A stretch of DNA of 8,134 nt from Lysobacterales bacterium (GTDB taxonomy: Bacteria; Pseudomonadota; Gammaproteobacteria; Xanthomonadales; SZUA-5), in assembly GCA_024710675.1 (NCBI GenBank), contig JANJUH010000461.1:1-8134 (forward strand), in the 5' to 3' direction. Positions 1 to 6,288 of this stretch are shown here, one piece after another. Position 1 is the stretch's first letter, and each line of letters opens with the position of its first letter. Below the pieces are notes generated by a model that saw only the letters and a program-made list of their open reading frames with translations, made no database searches and was not told the origin of the DNA. The translations under genes were made by a program, and so were the position numbers.

Positions 1-9
1 AGCTTTCAC

Positions 10-32
10 CGGGTCCCGGGTCCCGGGTCCCG
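10..32. repeat. Short tandem repeat of heptamer CGGGTCC (three copies plus CG)
   Basis: Three head-to-tail copies of CGGGTCC start at position 10, followed by a partial unit. The array lies 10 bases beyond the stop codon of lpxH, on its 3' side. The CCCGGG junctions are self-complementary, so the transcript could fold, but there is no T-run, so I do not call a terminator. The same heptamer with flanking bases recurs once at 7542-7551, again just past a minus-strand stop codon. Confidence 0.8.
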
Positions 33-41
33 TCCGGATTT

Positions 42-773
42 TCAACGCACCGCCACCTCAAGGCCCCCATGCACCAGCACCGCGCTGCCATCGGCGGCGA
101 TGCGCAGCCATGACGGGTGCGTGGACCATTCGCCGAGGACAATGCGGCGGCGGCTGCCATGGGCATGGACGGCAGGGCGATGGGTGTGGCCGTGGACGAT
201 CCAGTTGGCGCGGGTGGATGCGAACAGGGCGGCCACGGCGTCCGGGTTGACGTCCATGATCTCGGCCGCGGTCATTGCCGTGTGGGCGCGGCTCTGGGCG
301 CGGGCCTGGGCCGCGAAGGCGCGGCGTGCGCTGAGCGGCTGGGCGAGGAAATGCGCCTGCCAGGCCGGGTCGCGCAATTGCAGGCGTGCCTGCTGGTAGG
401 CGAGATCGTCGGTGCACAGGGTGTCGCCGTGCAGCAGTGCCACGCGATGGCCGCCGATCGTGGTCGTCTCCACCTCGGGCATCAGGCGCAGGCCGGTTCG
501 CCTGGCGTAGCGCTCGCCGAGCAGGAAGTCGCGGTTGCCGTGGGCGAAGGCCAGCCTGACACCGGCTGCGGCCAGGCCAGCCAACTCCTGCGCCAGTGCT
601 TCGCCCAGTGGATCATCGTCATCGTCCCCGAGCCAGGCCTCGAAGATGTCCCCGAGCAGGTACAGCGCGGCGCCGTCCGCGCGGACCTGCGCGAGGAAGG
701 CGCACAGGCGCGCCCAGGCGGGGTCGTCGACCCCGACCAGGTGCACATCGGACGCGAAGTAGGTCGCGTCCAT
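42..773 (-). CDS. lpxH: UDP-2,3-diacylglucosamine diphosphatase LpxH
   Basis: This enzyme hydrolyses UDP-2,3-diacylglucosamine to lipid X and UMP, the fourth step of lipid A synthesis, at the cytoplasmic face of the inner membrane. The 243-residue length fits the family (about 240). The calcineurin-type metallophosphatase signature is complete: D9 and H11 in SDVHL, D42 in GDIFEAWLGDD, N80 and R81 in GNRDFLL, H115 in HGDTLCTDD, and H194/H196 in HGHTHRP. The IMDVN stretch near 172-176 and the closing THRPAVH also match E. coli LpxH as I recall it. The ATG at 773 gives the normal N-terminus with the first metal ligand at residue 9; only a poor Shine-Dalgarno sequence precedes it, consistent with translation coupled to the cyclophilin gene that ends 10 nt upstream. 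A cyclophilin-lpxH order is also seen in E. coli (ppiB-lpxH). No catalytic residue is missing. Confidence 0.97.
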   Translation of the reverse strand: MDATYFASDVHLVGVDDPAWARLCAFLAQVRADGAALYLLGDIFEAWLGDDDDDPLGEALAQELAGLAAAGVRLAFAHGNRDFLLGERYARRTGLRLMPEVETTTIGGHRVALLHGDTLCTDDLAYQQARLQLRDPAWQAHFLAQPLSARRAFAAQARAQSRAHTAMTAAEIMDVNPDAVAALFASTRANWIVHGHTHRPAVHAHGSRRRIVLGEWSTHPSWLRIAADGSAVLVHGGLEVAVR

Positions 774-783
774 CAGCCAGCGA

Positions 784-1386
784 TCAACCCGCCGGCTTGG
801 CGTCGGCCGCTGCCTCGATCACGGTCGCCTTCTCGAGCACGACGTAGGGGCGCGGCAGGTTCTGGAACTCGGCCGAGAAGGCGGCGGTCGGCAGCACCTT
901 GATCTTGTCGACCACCTCCATGCCGGAGACCACCTTGCCGAAGACCGCGTAACCCCAGCTGCGGCCATCGGCCTTGCTGACGTGGTCGAGTGCCTTGTTG
1001 TCGACGACATTGATGAAGAACTGCGCGGTCGCCGAGTGCGGATCCATCGTGCGCGCCATCGCCAGCGTGCCGCGCGCGATCGAGAGGCCGTTGTCGGCCT
1101 CGTTCTGGATCGCCTGGCGCAGCGGACCCTTCGGGCTCAGTTCGGTGGTGTAGCCGCCGCCCTGGATCATGAAATTGTCGATCACGCGGTGGAAGATCGT
1201 GCCGTCGTAAAAACCGCTCTTCACGTAGCCGAGGAAATTCTCGACGCTGACCGGCGCCTTCGCCGGATCCAGCTCCACGATGATTTCGCCCTGGTTGGTC
1301 TTCAGGCTGACACGCGGCTTGGCGTCCTGGGCCAGCACGCTGCCGGCGAAGGTGAGGGCGATCAGTGCAAGGGTGGTACGCAACAT
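784..1386 (-). CDS. Exported cyclophilin-type peptidylprolyl cis-trans isomerase
   Basis: A 200-residue cyclophilin that should speed proline isomerisation during protein folding. Residues 1-19 form a typical Sec signal peptide (R3, hydrophobic 5-17, then VLA|Q), so the mature protein is predicted to act in the periplasm. The active-site segments are present: FHRVI (65-69) with the catalytic-type Arg67, F72-M73-I74-Q75, ARTMDPHSATAQFFIN (111-126) and GYAVFGKV (145-152). The body resembles E. coli PpiB (MART.PHSATAQFFINVVDN), but it carries an export signal like PpiA, so I give no symbol. The start is an ATG with GGAG 6-7 nt upstream (1394-1397). The first gene of the pair with lpxH, it is transcribed away from rraA. 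A short Ala-rich tail (192-200) follows the domain. Confidence 0.95.
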   Translation of the reverse strand: MLRTTLALIALTFAGSVLAQDAKPRVSLKTNQGEIIVELDPAKAPVSVENFLGYVKSGFYDGTIFHRVIDNFMIQGGGYTTELSPKGPLRQAIQNEADNGLSIARGTLAMARTMDPHSATAQFFINVVDNKALDHVSKADGRSWGYAVFGKVVSGMEVVDKIKVLPTAAFSAEFQNLPRPYVVLEKATVIEAAADAKPAG

Positions 1387-1418
1387 GGGCGGGCTCCAGT
1401 CAGGACCTTAGAGCCGTG

Positions 1419-1448
1419 TTTCTAGCAGAATCAGGCATTCCCCGGTAA
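1419..1448 (-). promoter_or_regulatory. Candidate sigma70-type promoter for the cyclophilin-lpxH pair
   Basis: Reading the minus strand, TTACCG (1448-1443) is followed 18 nt later by TAGAAA (1424-1419), which has an extended TG one base upstream (TGC-TAGAAA). The -10 matches the consensus at 4 of 6 positions and the -35 at 3 of 6. The predicted start, near 1412, would leave a leader of about 25 nt. It lies within the 96-nt divergent gap. I saw no convincing plus-strand promoter for rraA in the same gap. Confidence 0.3.
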
Positions 1449-1482
1449 GCCGGTCCGTCCCCCGATTCAGCGGAGCATCCCG

Positions 1483-1971
1483 ATGTCCCTGGCCACCACC
1501 GATCTTTCCGACGCCCACCCCGACGCCGGGGTGCTGGCACCCGTGTTCCGCGACTTCGGCGGCATCACGGCCTTCCACGGCGTCGCGGTCACCCTCAAGG
1601 TCTTCGAAGACAACGCGCTGGTGCGGGCGACACTGGAAAGCGCGGGCGAGGGCCGCGTGCTGGTCGTCGATGGCGGCGGCTCGCTGCGCTGCGCGCTGGT
1701 CGGCGGCCAGCTCGGCGAACTGGCGCGGCGCAATGGTTGGGCCGGGATCGTGGTCTACGGCTGCGTGCGCGATGTCGCCGAACTGGCCGCCTGCGCGGTG
1801 GGCGTCAAGGCGCTGGCAGCGCACCCGCGCAAGAGCGAGAAGGGCCTGCACGGCGGACACACGGGGCGCGTGCTCGACTTCGCCGGCTGCCGCATCGCGC
1901 CGGGCGACTGGATCTACGCCGACGCCGACGGCATCCTCGTCGCCTCCCGGCCCATCCATCACGGCCATTGA
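1483..1971 (+). CDS. rraA: RraA family protein (RNase E activity regulator / HMG aldolase-like fold)
   Basis: A 162-residue protein that aligns along its length with E. coli RraA as I remember it: the N-terminal D..H.D....APVFRDFGG, then TLKVFEDN (37-44), GRVLVVDGGGSLRCALVGG (57-75), YGCVRDV (92-98) and GDWIYADADGI (141-151). RraA proteins are cytoplasmic trimers; in E. coli RraA binds RNase E and lowers RNA decay. The same fold includes 4-hydroxy-4-methyl-2-oxoglutarate aldolases. Here the sequence keeps G75, R96, D97 and E100, fitting the G-X20-R-D-X2-E/D motif associated with metal-dependent aldolase or oxaloacetate decarboxylase activity; E. coli RraA has R-Q in place of R-D. The ATG has GGAG 7 nt upstream (1472-1475). 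It is the first gene of a likely operon with the reductase 19 nt downstream. The family is sure; whether it is a regulator, an enzyme or both is open. Confidence 0.93.
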   Translation: MSLATTDLSDAHPDAGVLAPVFRDFGGITAFHGVAVTLKVFEDNALVRATLESAGEGRVLVVDGGGSLRCALVGGQLGELARRNGWAGIVVYGCVRDVAELAACAVGVKALAAHPRKSEKGLHGGHTGRVLDFAGCRIAPGDWIYADADGILVASRPIHHGH

Positions 1972-1990
1972 TCCCCGACCGGAGTCCCGC

Positions 1991-3001
1991 ATGACCGCAT
2001 CCAGCCCGCAAGCGCTGCACCTCATTGCCCGTCCGGCCGGCGAGCCCAAGGACAGCGATTTCGAGCTGCGCCCGGTGCCGGTGCGCGAGTTGGCCGAGGG
2101 CGAGGCGCGGGTGCGGGTCAGTCATGTGTCGATCGACCCGGCAATGCGGATCTGGATGACCGAGCAGAAGTCCTATTGGCCGCCGGTGGCGTTGGGAGAG
2201 GTCATGCGCGCCGCCGGTTACGGCCAGGTCGTGGAGTCGCGCAACGCGCGCCTGCCGGTCGGCACCTGGCTGTCCGGCATGACCGGGATCACCGAAATGC
2301 TGTACACCGACGGCCGCGGACTGCGCCCGGTGGGCAGCGGCGAGGCGCCGGATCCGGCACGCATCCTCCACCTTTTCGGCGCCACCGGCCTGACCGCTTA
2401 CTTCGGCCTGAAGGAGATCGGCCAGCCCAAGGCCGGCGAGACCGTGGTGGTGTCGGCGGCGGCTGGCGCGGTGGGTTCCACGGTCGTGCAACTGGCCAAG
2501 GCCTGGGGCTGCCGGGTGGTCGGCATTGCCGGCGGGCCGGCCAAGTGCGCGCAACTGATCGAAGAGTTCGGTGCCGATGCCGCGGTCGACTACAAGGCAG
2601 GCGAGGTCGGCAGGGCCTTGTCGACAGCCTGCCCGGAGGGCATCGACGTCTATTTCGACAATGTCGGCGGCGACATCCTCGACGCGGTGCTCAAGCGCCT
2701 GCGCATGCATGCCCGCGTGGTGGTCTGCGGCGGCATATCCCAGTACAACGCCACCAGCGCACCCAAGGGCATCGTCAACCACCTGGCACTGATCTCGGCG
2801 CGCGCCCGGATGGAAGGCTTCGTCGTCATCGACTACCTGCAGCGCGCCGAGGAGGCGATCGCGGCGATGGCGCCATTGGTCGCCAGCGGTCGGCTGAAGG
2901 GCAAGATCGATGTGCTCGAGGGCATCGCCCGCTTCCCTGAAGCCCTGCGCCGCGTGCTGAGCGGTGGCAACGTCGGCAAGCAGGTGCTCGCCCTGGGCTG
3001 A
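1991..3001 (+). CDS. NADP-dependent medium-chain oxidoreductase, zinc-independent (CurA / leukotriene B4 dehydrogenase-like)
   Basis: 336 residues, close to the usual length of this family (about 330-345). The N-terminal GroES-like half carries HVSIDPAMRIWM (45-56) and SYWPPVALGEVM (61-72), both typical of the branch with curcumin reductase CurA and prostaglandin/alkenal reductases. The Rossmann half has FGATGLTAYFGL (129-140), the dinucleotide-binding SAAAGAVGS (155-163), GIAGGPAKC (178-186, where K185 suits the NADP 2'-phosphate), YFDNVGG (221-227) and the C-terminal NVGKQVL (327-333). No structural or catalytic zinc ligands are evident. Expected chemistry is NADPH-dependent reduction of an activated C=C bond in the cytoplasm; the substrate cannot be read from sequence. 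The ATG at 1991 has GGAG 6 nt upstream (1981-1984). The frame stays open upstream into rraA, but that part does not resemble the family. It is probably co-transcribed with rraA. Confidence 0.92.
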   Translation: MTASSPQALHLIARPAGEPKDSDFELRPVPVRELAEGEARVRVSHVSIDPAMRIWMTEQKSYWPPVALGEVMRAAGYGQVVESRNARLPVGTWLSGMTGITEMLYTDGRGLRPVGSGEAPDPARILHLFGATGLTAYFGLKEIGQPKAGETVVVSAAAGAVGSTVVQLAKAWGCRVVGIAGGPAKCAQLIEEFGADAAVDYKAGEVGRALSTACPEGIDVYFDNVGGDILDAVLKRLRMHARVVVCGGISQYNATSAPKGIVNHLALISARARMEGFVVIDYLQRAEEAIAAMAPLVASGRLKGKIDVLEGIARFPEALRRVLSGGNVGKQVLALG

Positions 3002-3048
3002 TCGCGACGGCTGTCGGCATGATTTGACGCTGTGGGGCCATGGTCGGG

Positions 3049-3077
3049 TTTATCGCTCCGCCCGAATTGTCTAGATT
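3049..3077 (+). promoter_or_regulatory. Weak candidate promoter upstream of the GGDEF-EAL gene
   Basis: TTTATC (3049-3054) and TAGATT (3072-3077) are 17 nt apart in the 118-nt gap before the cyclic-di-GMP gene. The -10 matches 4 of 6 and the -35 only 3 of 6 consensus positions; the expected start, near 3084, leaves a leader of about 36 nt. A TTGACG at 3024-3029 is a better -35 but has no good partner at normal spacing. This stretch is the least G+C-rich part of the gap. Confidence 0.2.
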
Positions 3078-3119
3078 GCGTCGGTACCCTTAAGCCCGAT
3101 AGCCGAGGCCCGATCGACG

Positions 3120-6104
3120 ATGTCTTCTGGAGCACCCCGACCGGGGCAGGGCGTCGGCGCGCACGAGCGCATCGGCGAGATCCTGCTGCGTACCGATGCC
3201 GTGGCCTTCCGCTGGCGCAATGCGCCGGGCTGGCCGGTGGACTTCGTGTCGGACAACGTGCGCCGCTGGGGCCTGGATCCGGCACGCCTGATGCGCGGGG
3301 AGCCGCCGTTCGCCCAACTCGTGCATCCCTGCGACCTGGCGCGGGTGGCGGCCGAAGTCGAGCGCCACAGCCAGCAGTGGGATCCCTACTTCCGCCAGGA
3401 GTACCGACTGCGCGATGGCGAAGGTGGCTGGCGCTGGGTCGAGGATCACACCTGGGTCGAGCGCGGCACCGACGGCCAGGTGCTGAGCTTCAATGGCGTG
3501 CTGGTCGACGTCACCGAGCGCAAGCTTTCCGAACTCGCCCTCGAAGTGGCGGCGGGAACCATCCCCTCGCTGCTCGATTCGGGCTCACTCGACGCGCTGG
3601 TCGACGCCGGCCTGGCGCGGATCGGCCAGGGCATGGCGGCCGACCGTGCCTACCTGTTCGAGTTCCATGAGGACAGCGAGGCGGGCGCCACGCTGGCCAG
3701 CCAACGCTACGAATGGTGCGCCGAGGGCATCTCGCCGCAGATCGACAATCCGGATCTGCAGGGCATTCCGTTCAGCCACATCTACCCGCGCTGGCTGGGC
3801 CTGTTGCATGCGGATTCAGCCGTCCGCAGCCGGGTCGCCGACATGCCGCCGATGGAACGGGCGCTGCTCGAGGCCCAGGACATCCGCTCGCTGCTGGTGG
3901 TGCCTGTCAACCTGCGCGGTCGCCTGTGGGGTTTCCTCGGATTCGACGCGGTACGCACGGAACGCGCCTGGAGCAACGCCGACGAGCGCGTGTTGCGCCT
4001 GACCGCCGCGGCCCTGGCGGCGGCCATCGAGCAGGACCGCATGGTCGAGGCCTTGCGTCTGGGCGAGGAACGTCAGCGCCTCGCCCTCGACGCCGCCGAG
4101 GCCGGAAGCTGGGAATGGCGTCCGGGCAGGCCCAGTGTGTGGTCCGATCGCCACTTCCAGATGCTCGGGCTCGATCCGGCTGAGACCGAGCCCAGTTTCG
4201 AGGCCTGGTTGGCCAGTGTCCACGCCGATGATCGCGACTGGATCGCCCGGGAAGTGGAGGCTGCTCGCCAGGCGCAACGCGCGTTCACGATCGAGTACCG
4301 GGTCGAGCGGCCGGACGGCTCGGTGCGCTGGATGCAGTCCATCGGCAAACCGCGCTGTTACGAGGGTGGGCGTGAGATCGGCATGGTCGGCATCGTCCTC
4401 GACATCGACACCCGCAAACAGGCCGAGGAGCGCTTGCGACTGTCGGCGGCGGTGATCGACAGCACGCGCGACGGTGTTGTCGTCACCGGCCTCGATGCGG
4501 GAATCATTGCGGTCAACCGTGCCTATTGCGAAATCACCGGTTACGCGGAAGCCGAACTGTTGGGCCAGAACCCGCGCATCCTGCAGTCAGGACGCCACGA
4601 CGACCGCTTCTATGCCGCGATGTGGGAAGCGCTGGTCCGGGAAGGGCACTGGCAGGGCGAGATCTGGAGCCGGCGCAAGAACGGCGAGGTCTATCCCGAG
4701 TGGCTGACGATCAGTGCGGTGCGCGACGAGGCCGGGCGTGTGCGCCATTACGTCGGCGTGGTCACCGACGTGTCGCGGCTGAAGCAGACAGAAGCCGAGC
4801 TGGCCCGCCTTGCGCACTACGATCCACTGACCGGATTGCCGAACCGGCTGCTCGCGCAGTCGCGCCTCGAGCACGCGGTCGAGCGCTGCGAGTACGAAGA
4901 CCGCCGGCTGGCCCTGCTGATGGTCGACATCGATCACTTCAAGACCATCAACGACAGCCTCGGCCACGAGATCGGCGACGAACTCCTGCGGGCCATCGGT
5001 GATCGCCTGCGTGGTGCCATCGCCGGCACCTCCACTGTGGCCAGGCTCGGTGGCGACGAGTTCCTGCTGATCACCGAGGACGTGCAGGGCGTACGCGATG
5101 CCGAAGTGCTCGCCCACACCGTGCTGGAAAGCCTGCGCGCGCCCTTCGAGCTCAACCCGGGGCAGGAGATGTTCGTCGCCGCCAGCATCGGCATCAGCCT
5201 GTATCCCGAGGATGGCCTCAACGCCGGCGATCTCGTGCGCTCGGCGGACGCCGCGCTGTTCCGCGCCAAGGAACTGGGCCGGAACACCTTCCACTTCTTC
5301 ACCGCGAGCCTGGTCGACGCCGCCAGCGAGCGGCTCGAGCTGGAGTCGCGCTTGCGCCAGGGCCTCAAACGCGGCGAGTTCCTGGTCCACTACCAGCCGA
5401 TCCTGCGTTGCGACGATGGCGGCATCGAGGCCGTGGAGGCGCTGCTGCGCTGGCAGCCACCGGGCGAAAGCCAGGTCCTGCCGGGACGCTTCATCGGACT
5501 GGCCGAGGACACCGGACTCATCGGCCCGCTCGGAGACTGGGTGCTCGAGACCGCTTGTCGCCAGGTCCAGCGCTGGCGTCGGATGGGTGCGGGCAACCTC
5601 AGGCTCGCGGTCAATCTCTCGCAGCGCCAGTTGCACCAGCCCGAGTTCGGCGACCGGGTGATGCGCATCCTCGCCGACAGCGGTCTCGACCCCGACGCGC
5701 TCGAACTCGAGATCACCGAATCGATGCTGATGGAAAAGGCCTCGCTGGTGATCGGCACCCTGCACACGCTGCGCGCGCTGGGCGTGCGCGTGTCGATCGA
5801 CGATTTCGGCACCGGCTACTCCTCGCTGGCGCACTTGAAGCGCCTGCCGCTCGACACGCTGAAGATCGACCGCAGCTTCGTGGCCGACATTCCGCGCCAC
5901 CAGGGCGGTGCCGAGATCGCCGCGGCCATCATTGCGCTGGGTCACCAGCTCCACCTCGAGGTGCTCGCCGAGGGCGTCGAGACCGAAGAGCAACTCGCCT
6001 TCCTGCGCGAACGTGGCTGCGACCAGTTCCAGGGCTTCCTGGTCAGCCCGGCTGTTCCGCCCGAAGAGCTGGCACAGCGCTTCCTGATCCACTGGCCGGC
6101 CTGA
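3120..6104 (+). CDS. PAS-GAF-PAS-PAS-GGDEF-EAL cyclic-di-GMP signalling protein
   Basis: A 994-residue protein with both cyclic-di-GMP domains. Domains in order: PAS of the PAS_3 type (about 17-135, ending DVTERK), GAF (about 140-310), PAS_3 (about 313-437, ending DIDTRK), a third PAS (about 440-557, with ITGYAEAELLGQNPRILQS), GGDEF (about 563-727) and EAL (about 737-988). The cyclase signature GGDEF is intact at 644-648, with metal-site D603 in VDIDHF. The usual inhibitory RxxD motif, five residues before GGDEF, reads A-G-T-S (635-638). The phosphodiesterase residues all appear present: E773 of EAL, N832, E864, D894-D895, K915, E951 and Q971, plus the loop DFGTGYSS (895-902). It could therefore make or break cyclic-di-GMP. 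I see no signal peptide or membrane segment, so it is probably cytoplasmic and senses through PAS/GAF; no ligand can be named. The ATG has a GAGG 11 nt upstream (3105-3108), a long spacing. It appears to be transcribed alone. Confidence 0.96.
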   Translation: MSSGAPRPGQGVGAHERIGEILLRTDAVAFRWRNAPGWPVDFVSDNVRRWGLDPARLMRGEPPFAQLVHPCDLARVAAEVERHSQQWDPYFRQEYRLRDGEGGWRWVEDHTWVERGTDGQVLSFNGVLVDVTERKLSELALEVAAGTIPSLLDSGSLDALVDAGLARIGQGMAADRAYLFEFHEDSEAGATLASQRYEWCAEGISPQIDNPDLQGIPFSHIYPRWLGLLHADSAVRSRVADMPPMERALLEAQDIRSLLVVPVNLRGRLWGFLGFDAVRTERAWSNADERVLRLTAAALAAAIEQDRMVEALRLGEERQRLALDAAEAGSWEWRPGRPSVWSDRHFQMLGLDPAETEPSFEAWLASVHADDRDWIAREVEAARQAQRAFTIEYRVERPDGSVRWMQSIGKPRCYEGGREIGMVGIVLDIDTRKQAEERLRLSAAVIDSTRDGVVVTGLDAGIIAVNRAYCEITGYAEAELLGQNPRILQSGRHDDRFYAAMWEALVREGHWQGEIWSRRKNGEVYPEWLTISAVRDEAGRVRHYVGVVTDVSRLKQTEAELARLAHYDPLTGLPNRLLAQSRLEHAVERCEYEDRRLALLMVDIDHFKTINDSLGHEIGDELLRAIGDRLRGAIAGTSTVARLGGDEFLLITEDVQGVRDAEVLAHTVLESLRAPFELNPGQEMFVAASIGISLYPEDGLNAGDLVRSADAALFRAKELGRNTFHFFTASLVDAASERLELESRLRQGLKRGEFLVHYQPILRCDDGGIEAVEALLRWQPPGESQVLPGRFIGLAEDTGLIGPLGDWVLETACRQVQRWRRMGAGNLRLAVNLSQRQLHQPEFGDRVMRILADSGLDPDALELEITESMLMEKASLVIGTLHTLRALGVRVSIDDFGTGYSSLAHLKRLPLDTLKIDRSFVADIPRHQGGAEIAAAIIALGHQLHLEVLAEGVETEEQLAFLRERGCDQFQGFLVSPAVPPEELAQRFLIHWPA

Positions 6105-6127
6105 GCACAGCCGGCAACTCGAACACA

Positions 6128-6145
6128 CGGCCGCCACTTCGGCCG
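6128..6145 (+). terminator. Possible hairpin after the GGDEF-EAL gene
   Basis: CGGCCG (6128-6133) and CGGCCG (6140-6145) can pair around a 6-nt loop, starting 23 nt after the stop codon. There is no T-run, so it is not a standard intrinsic terminator. Each half is itself palindromic. The hairpin overlaps the region where a -35 box for the tRNA would lie, so it might act on that promoter instead. Confidence 0.25.
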
Positions 6146-6146
6146 C

Positions 6147-6152
6147 TAGAAT
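6147..6152 (+). promoter_or_regulatory. Candidate -10 box for tRNA-Thr
   Basis: TAGAAT matches the -10 consensus at 5 of 6 positions and lies 10 nt before the first base of the tRNA, which would give a leader of only a few bases. No good -35 is found 16-18 nt upstream (around CACACG). The following bases up to the tRNA are not A+T-rich, as expected for a tRNA promoter under stringent control, but this last point is inference. Confidence 0.4.
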
Positions 6153-6162
6153 GTCAGCCGAT

Positions 6163-6238
6163 GCCGGCGTAGCTCAATTGGTAGAGCACCTGATTTGTAA
6201 TCAGGCGGTTGGGGGTTCAATTCCCTTCGCCGGCACCA
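6163..6238 (+). tRNA. tRNA-Thr (anticodon UGU)
   Basis: A full 76-nt cloverleaf can be drawn. The acceptor GCCGGCG (6163-6169) pairs with CGCCGGC (6228-6234), with discriminator A6235 and encoded CCA at 6236-6238. The D stem is GCTC/GAGC (6172-6175/6184-6187), with loop AATTGGTA. The anticodon stem is CCTGA/TCAGG (6189-6193/6201-6205), with loop TTTGTAA, so the anticodon is TGT (6196-6198), reading ACA and probably other ACN threonine codons. The T arm is GGGGG/CCCTT with loop TTCAATT (6216-6222), including two G-U pairs at its base. No integrase gene or duplicated 3' end lies nearby. Confidence 0.97.
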
Positions 6239-6254
6239 GTCATGCCAAAAGCCC

Positions 6255-6268
6255 GCGCAGGCCTGCGC
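6255..6268. repeat. Perfect 14-nt palindrome between tRNA-Thr and the DUF808 gene
   Basis: GCGCAGGCCTGCGC is exactly self-complementary and lies 17 nt after the tRNA and 20 nt before the DUF808 start. An AAAA run precedes it (6247-6250) but no T-run follows, so it does not look like a plus-strand terminator. It could be a processing or termination aid for the tRNA, or chance in G+C-rich DNA. Confidence 0.4.
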
Positions 6269-6288
6269 CCCAGTGACGAGTGCCCCCG

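Noticed and set aside
117..902. 261-codon plus-strand frame over lpxH and the cyclophilin
   Set aside because: It is a shadow of two confidently identified minus-strand genes and crosses their junction.
1670..1990. Upstream extension of the reductase reading frame by 107 codons
   Set aside because: The extra part overlaps rraA out of frame, is Arg/Ala/Ser-rich and unlike the family. The ATG at 1991 has a good ribosome binding site and gives normal family length.
1805..2782. 325-codon minus-strand frame opposite rraA and the reductase
   Set aside because: It spans two well-supported genes on the other strand, has a His/Arg/Ala-rich low-information translation and no family resemblance.
3024..3029. 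TTGACG as the -35 box of the GGDEF-EAL gene
   Set aside because: At 16-18 nt spacing the partner hexamers (around GGTTTA) do not resemble a -10 box.
4587..6137. 516-codon open frame on the minus strand opposite the GGDEF-EAL gene
   Set aside because: It is antisense to strongly conserved GGDEF and EAL coding sequence, has no recognisable domain, and long antisense frames are expected in DNA this rich in G+C.
6163..6238. tRNA-Thr as a mobile-element attachment site
   Set aside because: No integrase, no repeated tRNA 3' end downstream within the window, and the next gene is an ordinary conserved chromosomal gene.
6280..6282. GTG as the start of the DUF808 protein
   Set aside because: It would add only MPP before the MAGSS start shared with E. 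coli YedI; the ATG at 6289 is the more likely start.
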